Made by a program: the position numbers and the translations under genes | Assembly: GCF_000013745.1 (NCBI RefSeq) | Contig: NC_007925.1 | Location: 4,960,001 to 5,024,000, forward strand | DNA length: 64,000 bases | Direction of reading: 5' to 3' | Origin: Rhodopseudomonas_A palustris_F | GTDB lineage: Bacteria; Pseudomonadota; Alphaproteobacteria; Rhizobiales; Xanthobacteraceae | Notes under the pieces: generated by a model | Told to the model about the DNA's origin: nothing | The model's database searches: none | The model's input: only the letters and a program-made list of their open reading frames with translations | Part shown: positions 56,036 through 64,000 of the stretch, piece after piece | Position numbering within the stretch: position 1 is the first letter of the stretch | Layout of the letters: each line of letters opens with the position of its first letter

Positions 56036-59000
56036 GGCGGGGACTTTCAATCGCGGGTTCGGCCCGAAGCGCCAGCCGGATCAGGCGCTCCGGCGTCTCG
56101 TAGAGTGCCGACGCCGGCATGTGCATCCGAGCGTTCGGGATATTCATCACGCCGCCGGTGTGGACGTAGCTCGCGACCTTGGTGCTGCCGGCGACCCGGT
56201 AGTACAGCCAGCCGATCAGGCCGACGGCGACAAGCGCAAGGCTGAGCACCAGCGGATTGAACGGGCTCGATCCCGGCAGCCCGCCAAGCCAGCTCGCCGC
56301 GATCGGCTCGAGCCCGAGGCTCGCCTGAATCCCCGCGATCGGCACCAATAACAGGCCTGGAAACACCCCGACCGCGACGCTCGCTGCGACCAGCAGCAGC
56401 ATCGGCGCCAGCATCACCGCGGGGGCTTCCTTCATCCCGGCCGCGACCGGCGACAACTGCCCCATGAAAGCGGTGTGGGCGAATTTCAGCACCGCGGCCA
56501 AGGTGAACAGGCTCGACATCAGCGCCGCCAGCGCCAGCAGATAGTGCCCGCTGTCGAACGCCGCCTGATAGATCAGCCATTTCGAGCCGAAGCCGTTGAG
56601 CGGCGGAATCCCGGCCAGCGACAGCCCGGCGAACAGGAAGATGCCGAAGGTGATCGGCATTTTCCGTCCCAAGCCGCCCAGTTCGTCGAGGCTGGTGATA
56701 TGGGCCTGCGCCAGGATGCAGCCGGCGACCAGGAACAAGAGGTCCTTCAGCATCATGTGGTTGGCGGCGTGCATCAATCCGCCGGCGACGCCGAGCGAGC
56801 TGCCGAGCGAAATCCCCAGCAGGATGTAACCGAGCTGGCTGACGGTGCTGTAGATCAACAGCCGCTTGATCCCGGTCTGCACCACCGCCATCGCGCCGGC
56901 ATAGAGCAGCGTGATCGCGGCGACCACCGCGACCACCTGCATCAGGTTCGGCATCCACGGCGAAATGGCGGCGAGCTTTGCGAAGGTCGTCCCTGCCCCG
57001 AGCACCACGAAGAATTTCAGAATACCGTAGGGGCCGACCTTCAACAGCACCGCCGAAATATAACCGGAGACCGGGGTCGGCGCCGGCACGGTGTGCATCT
57101 GGTAGTCGATCCGCAGCGGCAATTGCGCGGCCTTCATCAGGAAGCCGGCAAAGATCAGGCTGATCGGAACCAGCAGCGCGGCAGGTTGCAGCTTGCCGAC
57201 GGCTGCGGCCAATTCGGCAATCTGGAACGTGCCGGTCGTCGCCGCCAGCATGGTGACGCCAAGAAACAGCACGCTGGCGCCGACGAAATTGAAGATGAAA
57301 TATTTGGTGCCTTCGCGCAGCGCCTCGGCGGTCTCGTCGTGGCTGATCACCAGATACAGCGTCCAACTGCTCATCAGCTCCCAGAACGCGAAGAACGAGA
57401 ACAGGTTGCCGCTGGCGGCGACGCCGAGCAATCCGGCGATCATCGCCAGGAAGTAGAAGAAGAACCGGTTCTGCGCATGGCCATGCGCCATGTAGCCGAT
57501 CGAGTAGCACAGGTTGACGCCAGCCATCGCCACGATCGCCGCGGCATACCAGAACGACAGCGCATCGTAGCTCGCCGCCTGCAGCAGCACGCCGGCCAAC
57601 GCCGCCGCCATCACGCCGACCGACAACACGCCGGCGCGCAGCGGACGGCCGCGGCCGAGCAGATAGACCGCGATGGCGCCGAGCGCGGCGATCGCGGCGG
57701 CGAGCGACCATTGCATCGTCAACGGCGGCAATGCCGCACGCGCCAGCTCGCTGTGCGCAGCCAGACGATCCACCACCGGCAGCGCGAAGTGCAGCACGGC
57801 GTCCGGATACAGCCCGTTGACCACGCAGAGTGCCGCGAGCGCGCCGAGCACGATCCGCATCGACAACGGCGCCTCGGCGATTGCGGGTCCGCTATAGGGC
57901 GCGAAGAACACCACGCGCAGGATGCGGGCGTAATACATCGCGCCGATCACGCCGCCGAGCAGCATCACGATCGCCACCGGGATTTGGCCGGCCTCGACGC
58001 AGGCATAGATCATCAAGAACTTGCCGACGAAGCCGCCGAACGGCGGTACGCTCATGATCGCCAAAAGGCCGATGCCCATGCAGAACGCGGTGAACGGCAT
58101 CTTGCGGCCGATGCCCTTCAAGGCGTCGAGCGTCTGGCCCTTGGCGCGCATGATCAGCGCGCCGGCGCAGAAGAACAGCAGCGTTTTCATGATGGCGTGG
58201 TTGGCGACGTGGACCAGCGCGCCGGCCAGCGCCAGATAGGTGCCGACGCCGATCACCATGGTGATCTCGCCGACCTGCGCCAACGTCGAATAGGCCAATA
58301 GCCGCTTGATGTCGGTCTGCCGATAGGCCTGGATCTCGCCGATCAGGAAGGTGACGCTGCCCAGCACGATCAGTACCACGCCGGGCGCGGTCAGCCCGCC
58401 GAACACATCGAGGTGGACGAAGCTCGCCGCGCCGAATACCGCGAACAACAGCTTCACAATGCCGAGAATGCCGGCCTTGGTCAGGATCCCGGACATCGGC
58501 GCCGAGATCGACGACGGCGCCACCGGATGGGCATCCGGCAGCCAGCTGTGCAGCGGAAACAGCCCGGCCTTGGCGCCCAGCCCGACCAGGAAGGTCGCGG
58601 CGATCAGCCAGCCCATCGCCGGCGACAATTGCGGCGCGCGCTCGGCGATTTCGCTGAGTTCGAAGGTGCCTAGCTGGGTGTGCAGCAACAGGATGCCGAG
58701 ATGCATCACGTAAGCGCCGGAGCTGCAGATCAGGAAGTACTTCATCCCGGCCTTGAGCGCCTTGTCGGTCTGCTCGTGGATCACCAGGAGATACGAGCTC
58801 CAGGTCATCAGCTCCCAGAACAGATAGAAATTACCGAGATGGTTCGCTGTGGCGACGCCGATCAGGGAGCCGATCATCACGAACAGGAAGAAGAAATAGC
58901 GGTTGATGGCGTGCGAATGCGCGATGTAGCGGATCGAATAGACCGTGACGGCGAGGCCGATGCCGGCGAAGATCAGCGCGAAATAATCGCCGACGTCGCC

Positions 59001-59834
59001 GCTCTTCAAGGTGAAGGCCACCAGCGCGAAGGTCGCAGCCGCGATCACCGCGGCGCCGACGCTGCGCAGCGAGGGGGAGAACCGGCCGAGCACGAACAGC
59101 AGGAAGCCGCCGACGTAAGGCAGCAGCACCGGCGCGCTCCAAGCGGTCTCGAATTCCGGCAGCGCGGAGTGATCGGCCATGCCGGCCGCGGTCGCCGCCA
59201 TCGCCAGGAACGGGTCGGGATACAGGCTCATCACGATGGTGGCGAGCGCCAGCACCACCATCGGCGCGTCGCGCGGCGTGATGGCGAAGAACGAGATCGG
59301 CTTGTCCTTCAGAATGCCGTGGCTCTGGCGCTGGAAGCACACCACCTGCACGGTGCGGATGAAGTAAACCGCGGCGATGATGCTGGCGATGGTGCCGCCG
59401 ACCGCGAGCAGCCAGTCGCCGTTTTCGATCGCGGCATAGAGAATAATGAATTTGGAGAACGCGCCCTTGAACGGCGACAGCCCCATCACCGAGAACATGC
59501 CGAAGCCGAACATCAGCGACACGAACGGGAACCGTTCGACGCTGCCGACCAGATCGTCGAGCTTCGACGATCCGGTGCGCCGGATCAGATGCCAGGCCGC
59601 CAGCAGCAGCAGCGCGCGCATCACCATCTGGTAACCGAGGTGCATCACCGCGCCGGTGTCGCCGGTCAAGGTTCCAACCCCGAACCCCATGAGAACATAG
59701 CCGAGTTCGGCGATGCAGGAGGCGATCAGCATCCGCTTGAGGTCGCGGATCTGCATCAGCGCGGTGACCTCGCCAGCCAGAGTCAGCAACAGTCCAAGCC
59801 AGCCGAGAAGTGAAATATGAGCCATGGACCGCAT
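56028..59834 (-). CDS. cooM: CooM, large antiporter-like membrane subunit
   Basis: This 1268-residue membrane protein contains repeated NuoL/M/N-type modules: an N-terminal partial one (LMQIRDLKRMLIASCIAELG), a middle one (GLGAKAGLFPLHSWLPDAHP) and a C-terminal one (RFFFYFLAMIAGLLGVAASG). The size matches my recollection of Rhodospirillum CooM. It couples H2 evolution to ion pumping. The ATG at 59834 has AAGGA close by; the ATG at 59825 is an alternative. A CooA-type box lies 62 bases upstream. Confidence 0.94.
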   Translation of the reverse strand: MRSMAHISLLGWLGLLLTLAGEVTALMQIRDLKRMLIASCIAELGYVLMGFGVGTLTGDTGAVMHLGYQMVMRALLLLAAWHLIRRTGSSKLDDLVGSVERFPFVSLMFGFGMFSVMGLSPFKGAFSKFIILYAAIENGDWLLAVGGTIASIIAAVYFIRTVQVVCFQRQSHGILKDKPISFFAITPRDAPMVVLALATIVMSLYPDPFLAMAATAAGMADHSALPEFETAWSAPVLLPYVGGFLLFVLGRFSPSLRSVGAAVIAAATFALVAFTLKSGDVGDYFALIFAGIGLAVTVYSIRYIAHSHAINRYFFFLFVMIGSLIGVATANHLGNFYLFWELMTWSSYLLVIHEQTDKALKAGMKYFLICSSGAYVMHLGILLLHTQLGTFELSEIAERAPQLSPAMGWLIAATFLVGLGAKAGLFPLHSWLPDAHPVAPSSISAPMSGILTKAGILGIVKLLFAVFGAASFVHLDVFGGLTAPGVVLIVLGSVTFLIGEIQAYRQTDIKRLLAYSTLAQVGEITMVIGVGTYLALAGALVHVANHAIMKTLLFFCAGALIMRAKGQTLDALKGIGRKMPFTAFCMGIGLLAIMSVPPFGGFVGKFLMIYACVEAGQIPVAIVMLLGGVIGAMYYARILRVVFFAPYSGPAIAEAPLSMRIVLGALAALCVVNGLYPDAVLHFALPVVDRLAAHSELARAALPPLTMQWSLAAAIAALGAIAVYLLGRGRPLRAGVLSVGVMAAALAGVLLQAASYDALSFWYAAAIVAMAGVNLCYSIGYMAHGHAQNRFFFYFLAMIAGLLGVAASGNLFSFFAFWELMSSWTLYLVISHDETAEALREGTKYFIFNFVGASVLFLGVTMLAATTGTFQIAELAAAVGKLQPAALLVPISLIFAGFLMKAAQLPLRIDYQMHTVPAPTPVSGYISAVLLKVGPYGILKFFVVLGAGTTFAKLAAISPWMPNLMQVVAVVAAITLLYAGAMAVVQTGIKRLLIYSTVSQLGYILLGISLGSSLGVAGGLMHAANHMMLKDLLFLVAGCILAQAHITSLDELGGLGRKMPITFGIFLFAGLSLAGIPPLNGFGSKWLIYQAAFDSGHYLLALAALMSSLFTLAAVLKFAHTAFMGQLSPVAAGMKEAPAVMLAPMLLLVAASVAVGVFPGLLLVPIAGIQASLGLEPIAASWLGGLPGSSPFNPLVLSLALVAVGLIGWLYYRVAGSTKVASYVHTGGVMNIPNARMHMPASALYETPERLIRLALRAEPAIESPRHD

Positions 59835-59895
59835 CCGTCCTTCTTGCCTGCCGCGCAGGGATCGGCGGTGAATAGGCCGAATGGGCGGTCAATTC

Positions 59896-59911
59896 CGTCA
59901 GACAGCGGACA
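59896..59911. promoter_or_regulatory. CooA-type binding site upstream of cooM
   Basis: The minus strand reads TGTCCGCTGTCTGACG, very like the site before hypA (TGTCC-GC-N4-TGAC). Its centre is about 70 bases upstream of the cooM start. Confidence 0.6.
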
Positions 59912-60094
59912 AATCGGAAATTATCGGGAGGCGCGGTCGAGCAGCGCAGTGAGCCGGTGGCTTGCACATCGGCGTCGGGCTGGGAGAAAGGGCCAGGTCG
60001 AGAATCAGGCGGCTCGGCACGTGAGCAGTCCATTGCGCCACGCGCCGATTGCCGATTGCACCCGTTCGGACAACCTGCGGAGAACCGTCTGGCC

Positions 60095-60928
60095 TTCAGC
60101 TGATCTGCTGAATAGGGCAGGCGTCTGTCGAACGGTGTCAGCTTGGCTGCACCCGCGACATTGATGTTCGGCCCCGGCGGCTTGTCGAGATAGTTCTCGT
60201 TCGTTGCCCAGCGCAGGAATGATTTGAACAGCTTGAAGTATTTGTCCTGCGTCTTGATCGAGAGCGTCGGGCCGTTCGAGCGTTTTGCAGCCGCGGCCTT
60301 TGCCGTCATTCCGCTATTTTCCTTGCACTTGGCATAGTTTGGCGGGAGCTCCGAGATGAGATCGCGGACAGCTTTGACGTCGTCGACATCAAGGGATCGC
60401 ATTGGTTTGCTGGCCCCTATGGCCTCCTCGGCCAAGCTCAGCACGTGCCTGACGTCAGTCGCGGTCTTGTTTGCCCAATCGCTCTTGGCTTTGAATGCGC
60501 AATAGAGCTCGCCAACCTCCTTTGGCGAGGGCTGCTGCGGAGCTACGTGGGGCGCCTCGCCGATGATGGGAGGACGGCCGGTAGGCTCCATGCCTGCTCT
60601 AGGTCTGTCTCAACAAGTCGCTGGAGCAGGCGATGCGTCTGCCCGCCGATCCGGGTTGCGATCTCGAAGATGAGGTCTGCCTAAATAGCCCCGCGCGAGC
60701 TCATTGATCGTCGCCGTGGTAAATTGCGGCATGGCCCCCCAGCGTCTTTGAGAGCACGTCGAAGGTATTGCACAGGAGGCGGCTGCGCACTTTGGCGGTC
60801 AAAGGGTCGCTGGTCCGGAGTGACGCTTTGATCTCGCTCCGCCGCACGCGCGGTACGAGTTGGCGCGGCACCGCCATCCGGAAATAGAAGATCGCGTCAC
60901 GACGGACGAGTCGAGGAAGAAGCTGCAA
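60095..60928 (-). pseudogene. Broken tyrosine recombinase (phage-type integrase)
   Basis: The N-terminal DUF6538-like segment (RDAIFYFRMAVPRQLVPRVR, SEIKASLRTSDPLTAKVRSR) is encoded at 60928-60701. After a frame break, the core-binding domain continues at about 60591-60095 (TDVRHVLSLAEEAIGAS, LSIKTQDKYFKLFKSFLRWA). It ends at RRLPYSADQLKA, just before the catalytic domain, which is missing. It lies 97 bases inside the right copy of the 16-bp repeat. Confidence 0.75.
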
Positions 60929-61025
60929 AATGGCGCTCCGCTGGTCCAGATTCTGTACCAGGGGTCGGAAACGGCCAGCTTCGCGCTCGGAAAAGCGTAA
61001 GGATATGAAAGCCTTACTGCTTCAG

Positions 61026-61041
61026 TGGCGGAGAGAGTGTC
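61026..61041. repeat. 16-bp direct repeat, right copy (possible attachment site)
   Basis: TGGCGGAGAGAGTGTC is identical to 45918-45933. No intact tRNA-Ser continues to the right of it, so the tRNA itself is not in this window. Confidence 0.55.
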
Positions 61042-61182
61042 CGCCCAGAAATGAGAGAAACGTCCGTTTTACGGCTATCGAAAGTGCACGAATTTTGGCT
61101 ACATACACCTACACATACACCATGCGCCACCATCCTCGAATGGACGAAACACCAGAAAGCCAGAGCTCGACAAGGTAAATAT

Positions 61183-61812
61183 CCCCCGGCAGAGCCGGGG
61201 GCTTTAGGGATTGGGCCGCTCGAAGCGGCTTCCAGGGAAGCTGACGCGACCCTGCGGTCATTTGGCCACCTGAAGGTGGCAGTCAACGCCACAAATTCAA
61301 TTGCTCCAGGCGCCTGTCCTCCTGTCTGATGTACTCCCGGATCACCGCTTCGTCCCGACCTATGGTCGAGACGAAGTACCCTCTCGCCCAGAAGTGCTGC
61401 CCTACAAAATTGCGCTTCTTCTCTCCATAGACACGGGCCAGGTGGATGGCACTCTTGCCCTTGATAAACCCGACCACCTGCGACACCGCATATTTCGGTG
61501 GAATCGAAATCATCATGTGGACATGGTCCGGCATCAAGTGACCTTCTTGGATCCGGCTTTCCTTCTGCTGCGCCAGCTTGCGAAACAACTCCCCAAGGTG
61601 ACGTCGCAACTCCCCATAAAGCGTCTTTCTCCGGCATTTGGGAATGAACACAACATGATATTTGCACTCCCATTTGCTGTGGCTTAGGCTCTCGTACTCG
61701 TCCATCGTCAAACTTCCTCTCGTGTGCGTGGTGGCTCACGATCAGAAGTTTCGGCAATGGGCGACCGCCGTAAATGTCAAACTTTTGCTGCCTCCCCGGC
61801 AGAGCCGGGGGG
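61183..61812 (-). mobile_element. IS200-type insertion sequence
   Basis: A hairpin with arms CCCCGGC and GCCGGGG around AGA occurs at both ends (61183-61201 and 61794-61810). They flank a complete single-domain Y1 transposase gene. Subterminal hairpins with no inverted terminal repeats are the rule for IS200. Exact ends cannot be fixed without an empty site. Confidence 0.75.
61283..61711 (-). CDS. tnpA: TnpA, IS200-type HUH transposase
   Basis: This 142-residue protein contains WECKYHVVFIPKCRRKTLYG, the HUH motif PDHVHMMISIP and a C-terminal helix with the nucleophilic Tyr (YIRQEDRRLEQL). It acts on single-stranded DNA. No TnpB partner is present. The frame looks intact. Confidence 0.93.
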   Translation of the reverse strand: MTMDEYESLSHSKWECKYHVVFIPKCRRKTLYGELRRHLGELFRKLAQQKESRIQEGHLMPDHVHMMISIPPKYAVSQVVGFIKGKSAIHLARVYGEKKRNFVGQHFWARGYFVSTIGRDEAVIREYIRQEDRRLEQLNLWR

Positions 61813-62662
61813 GCCTCCTGGTTATGCTAGCGAGCGCGTCATATACCTGCGTCGGCAGCGACAACGTTCCGTTGACCGCCAAACGCCCCCAACTCGAAAT
61901 CGCAGGAGACCCAATCGTTGACTGACGACTGGCACCAATACTGAGATTGTTGAGAGATGCACCCAAGAAGGACAACAACCAAAGCCGGCGGCTGCTGTCG
62001 CTGGCTGCAGGAACGCGGCGCAAGCCATCAAGCTGAAGCGCTCGCACCTCGGCGCGACTCATTTCTCATTGACAATTCGTTTGAGCAGGGGCCCCGATCG
62101 GCGCCGATCGGGACCCTTGCCAAATGCGATCTTTCTCAGTTAATTCGGTGCTGATCCACACATGCGAGCTCCGCGGACCAACTACGTATTATAATTGGGA
62201 GAGGCGAAAAAGTCTTTCCCGCGGCAGCATCAGCGACGGATGCGGCATCATTTTCGTCGCACGCGACAACCCCGCAACAGGCAGTATTTTTGCTGCGGCA
62301 TTTCCCTTGCCATGCCCCCCCGCATGGAGACCGCCACCATTCCAATCAGGCGCCCCCTTTGGTCCTTGCTGCTGATGCGTGCCGGGAGGTCGAAATTGGC
62401 GACCGTCGCCTGATCCGTACTAATACGATTTCACTGGGAGCCGTTCATGCGGCGAAGACGGCGACAAATGCCATCGAGTCGAACTCGTAAGACTACGGAT
62501 GCCGCAAATTGTGGCGCGAAGATTCCCGCGAATAATCCGCATTACAGAGCGTTTTCGCGCAAAGCACTTCCTATCGACTGCAGCCGAGTCACGCATTCAA
62601 AACGCAATTTTAACTATAAGCCAGCATCTCTTAGGGAGAGTAACAATGCTTCAAGGTATCAC
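61813..62662. other. Intergenic stretch with no supported gene
   Basis: Several short frames exist on both strands, but none shows a domain, a good ribosome site or coding bias. The last 150 bases are AT-richer and likely hold the promoter of the efflux gene. GGGAGAG lies at 62634-62640, with no gene start directly after it. Confidence 0.5.
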
Positions 62663-64000
62663 ATGTCGCGTCTCAACATCAGGAGATTTCGTCATCTGTC
62701 GCTGCTAACCGTCTGCGCACTCGCGGCGTGCAAGACCAGCGACGGACGTCATCCTCCGGAGTTCCGACTGCCTGATCGCTTCACCACCGGGTCGGTCAAT
62801 CCTGTGCCGAACCCGTACCAGACGTGGTGGCGGCGGGTCGGAAACCACGAACTGAGCCAACTGATCGAGCGCGGCCTCGCCAACAACCTTGATATCGCAA
62901 GAGCCGTCGACCGCATCAACGTGGCAAGTCAACGCGTGACGATCGCCGGCGCCGACGCTTTCCCTCAGGTCGGCGTCGGAGCGACAACGCAATCGTTCGG
63001 TACCATACCTGCCGGCGTGACCGGGACCACATCAACTCATTCCGCCGGCCTGAACGTCTCCTGGCTGCTCGACTTCAACGGCAAGATCGCCAAGCAGAAG
63101 TCGGCTTCGGAAGCCGAGCTGCGGGCCGCGGGTTACGACTTCGCCAATGTCCGGTTGGCCTATCTGGCCGATCTGATCGCAACCTATATCGACATGAACT
63201 ACTTCGCGCGGACGATCGCGGTAACCGAGGGATCGATCAAGAACGCCGAGGACACCGTAACGCTGGTTCGCAACATGAAGGAATTGGGGACGTCCAGCGA
63301 ACTCGACATCGCCCAGGCCCAAGCCGATCTCGCGACGTTGCGTGCCTCGCTGCCCGCACTACAGCGCGACAGGACCATCGCAGCCAATCACATCGCGACG
63401 TTGATCGGCGTCGCTGCGGGCAGCCTGACGCTACAGGGAAGCCGGAGTCTTGAGCCGCTTCTCTCCGCCGATGTTGGAGCTGGAATTCCCGCGGATCTCA
63501 TCCGCAACCGGCCCGATATCCGCGTCAAAGAACAACTGCTCTACGCGGCCGCAGAGCGCATCGGTGTGGCGCGGGCGGATCTGCTGCCCAGCGTGACGTT
63601 GAACGGGACGATCAATGCGGCGCTGTCGCCGACGATCTACGGGATGCTCGGTGGCGGCACCTGGGCGTTCGCCTCTTCCATCCTCGCCCCGGTGTTCGAC
63701 GGCGAGCGGCGTCAGGCGACGATCCGGCTCGCCCAAGCCGACTGCCACCTGCGCTATCTGGACTGGAGGCAGAACGTGCTGGTGGCGGTCGAGGAAGTCG
63801 AGAACCTGCTCACCTCGATCAAGCGCGGCCAGCGTGAACTCGCGTCATTGCGCGACAGCGTCGCCGCCAACGAAAAGAGCCTCAGCCTGACCCGCGCCGC
63901 AATGACCGGCGGCACTGGAATCCTACTCGGCGTGATCGACGCCCAGCGCTCGCTCAATCGGTCCCGCCTGGCACTGGCGCAGAGCCAGCGCCAGCTCGCC
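62663..64000 (+). CDS. NodT-type outer-membrane efflux lipoprotein, partial
   Basis: The frame opens at ATG 62663 (MSRLNIRRFR) and stays open for 446 codons to the window edge. A signal peptide ends in the lipobox LAAC with Cys23. TolC-family features follow (YQTWWRRVGNHELSQLIERG, LIRNRPDIRVKEQLLYAAAE and a repeat of alpha-helical hairpins). It is the outer-membrane channel of a tripartite exporter. Partner pump genes would lie outside the window. Only about the last tenth seems missing. Confidence 0.9.
   Translation, partial: MSRLNIRRFRHLSLLTVCALAACKTSDGRHPPEFRLPDRFTTGSVNPVPNPYQTWWRRVGNHELSQLIERGLANNLDIARAVDRINVASQRVTIAGADAFPQVGVGATTQSFGTIPAGVTGTTSTHSAGLNVSWLLDFNGKIAKQKSASEAELRAAGYDFANVRLAYLADLIATYIDMNYFARTIAVTEGSIKNAEDTVTLVRNMKELGTSSELDIAQAQADLATLRASLPALQRDRTIAANHIATLIGVAAGSLTLQGSRSLEPLLSADVGAGIPADLIRNRPDIRVKEQLLYAAAERIGVARADLLPSVTLNGTINAALSPTIYGMLGGGTWAFASSILAPVFDGERRQATIRLAQADCHLRYLDWRQNVLVAVEEVENLLTSIKRGQRELASLRDSVAANEKSLSLTRAAMTGGTGILLGVIDAQRSLNRSRLALAQSQRQLA

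Noticed and set aside
58831..60591. 586-residue minus-strand frame overlapping cooM
   Set aside because: Only its first part (to about 60095) is integrase-like; the rest is an out-of-frame reading of cooM.

Overview
The window looks like a chromosome segment from a GC-rich, photosynthetic-type alphaproteobacterium close to Rhodopseudomonas palustris or Bradyrhizobium. The reasons are a fixR-nifA pair, an oxygen-sensitive NifA with the alphaproteobacterial cysteine motif, a FixK-type box, the nif gene order, and GC-rich palindromic repeats. The presence of a full CO-oxidation (coo) cluster would fit a strain such as R. palustris BisB18, but that assignment is inference.

Region 1 (1-19.7 kb) is a molybdenum nitrogenase cluster, all on the minus strand. 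Read in transcription order it is fixR, nifA, a ferredoxin, then the nifB operon (nifB, fdxN, an IscA-like gene, a TPR gene, nifZ, a second nifZ-like gene, nifT, two little-known genes), then nifHDKENX, two NifX-associated genes, fdxB, nifQ and a partial IscA-like gene. The nifH and nifB operons each have a consensus sigma-54 promoter with two perfect NifA sites (TGT-N10-ACA) upstream.

Region 2 (19.9-35 kb) is mixed and mostly on the plus strand: a YqeB-like molybdenum accessory protein, a B12-binding radical SAM enzyme paired with an enoyl-CoA hydratase family protein, a large class III adenylate cyclase with an ATPase module, adhE, a HerA-like ATPase, an exported methyltransferase-like protein, and a TonB receptor with a DUF2946-type protein.

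Region 3 (35-46 kb) is accessory DNA. A decayed TPR gene abuts a CRISPR array of 20 identical 36-bp repeats and 19 spacers of 30 bp. Next come cas2, cas1 and a 1066-residue type II-C cas9, with a divergent tracrRNA. A complete IS21-family element with a 6-bp target duplication, an orphan immunity-type protein, a broken XRE regulator and a tRNA-Arg(CCG) 3' half follow.

Region 4 (46-60 kb) is the CO-oxidation system on the minus strand: cooM-K-L-X-U-H (energy-converting hydrogenase), hypA, cooF-S-C-T-J, the haem CO sensor cooA, and hypB. Two CooA-type boxes precede cooM and hypA. Together the genes oxidise CO with water, pass electrons through CooF to the membrane hydrogenase and release H2. 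A 16-bp direct repeat resembling a tRNA-Ser 3' end lies on both sides (45918 and 61026), and a broken tyrosine recombinase gene lies just inside the right copy, so this segment looks like an integrated island.

Region 5 (61-64 kb) holds an IS200-type element, about 850 bases with no supported gene, and the start of a NodT-type outer-membrane efflux lipoprotein that runs off the window.
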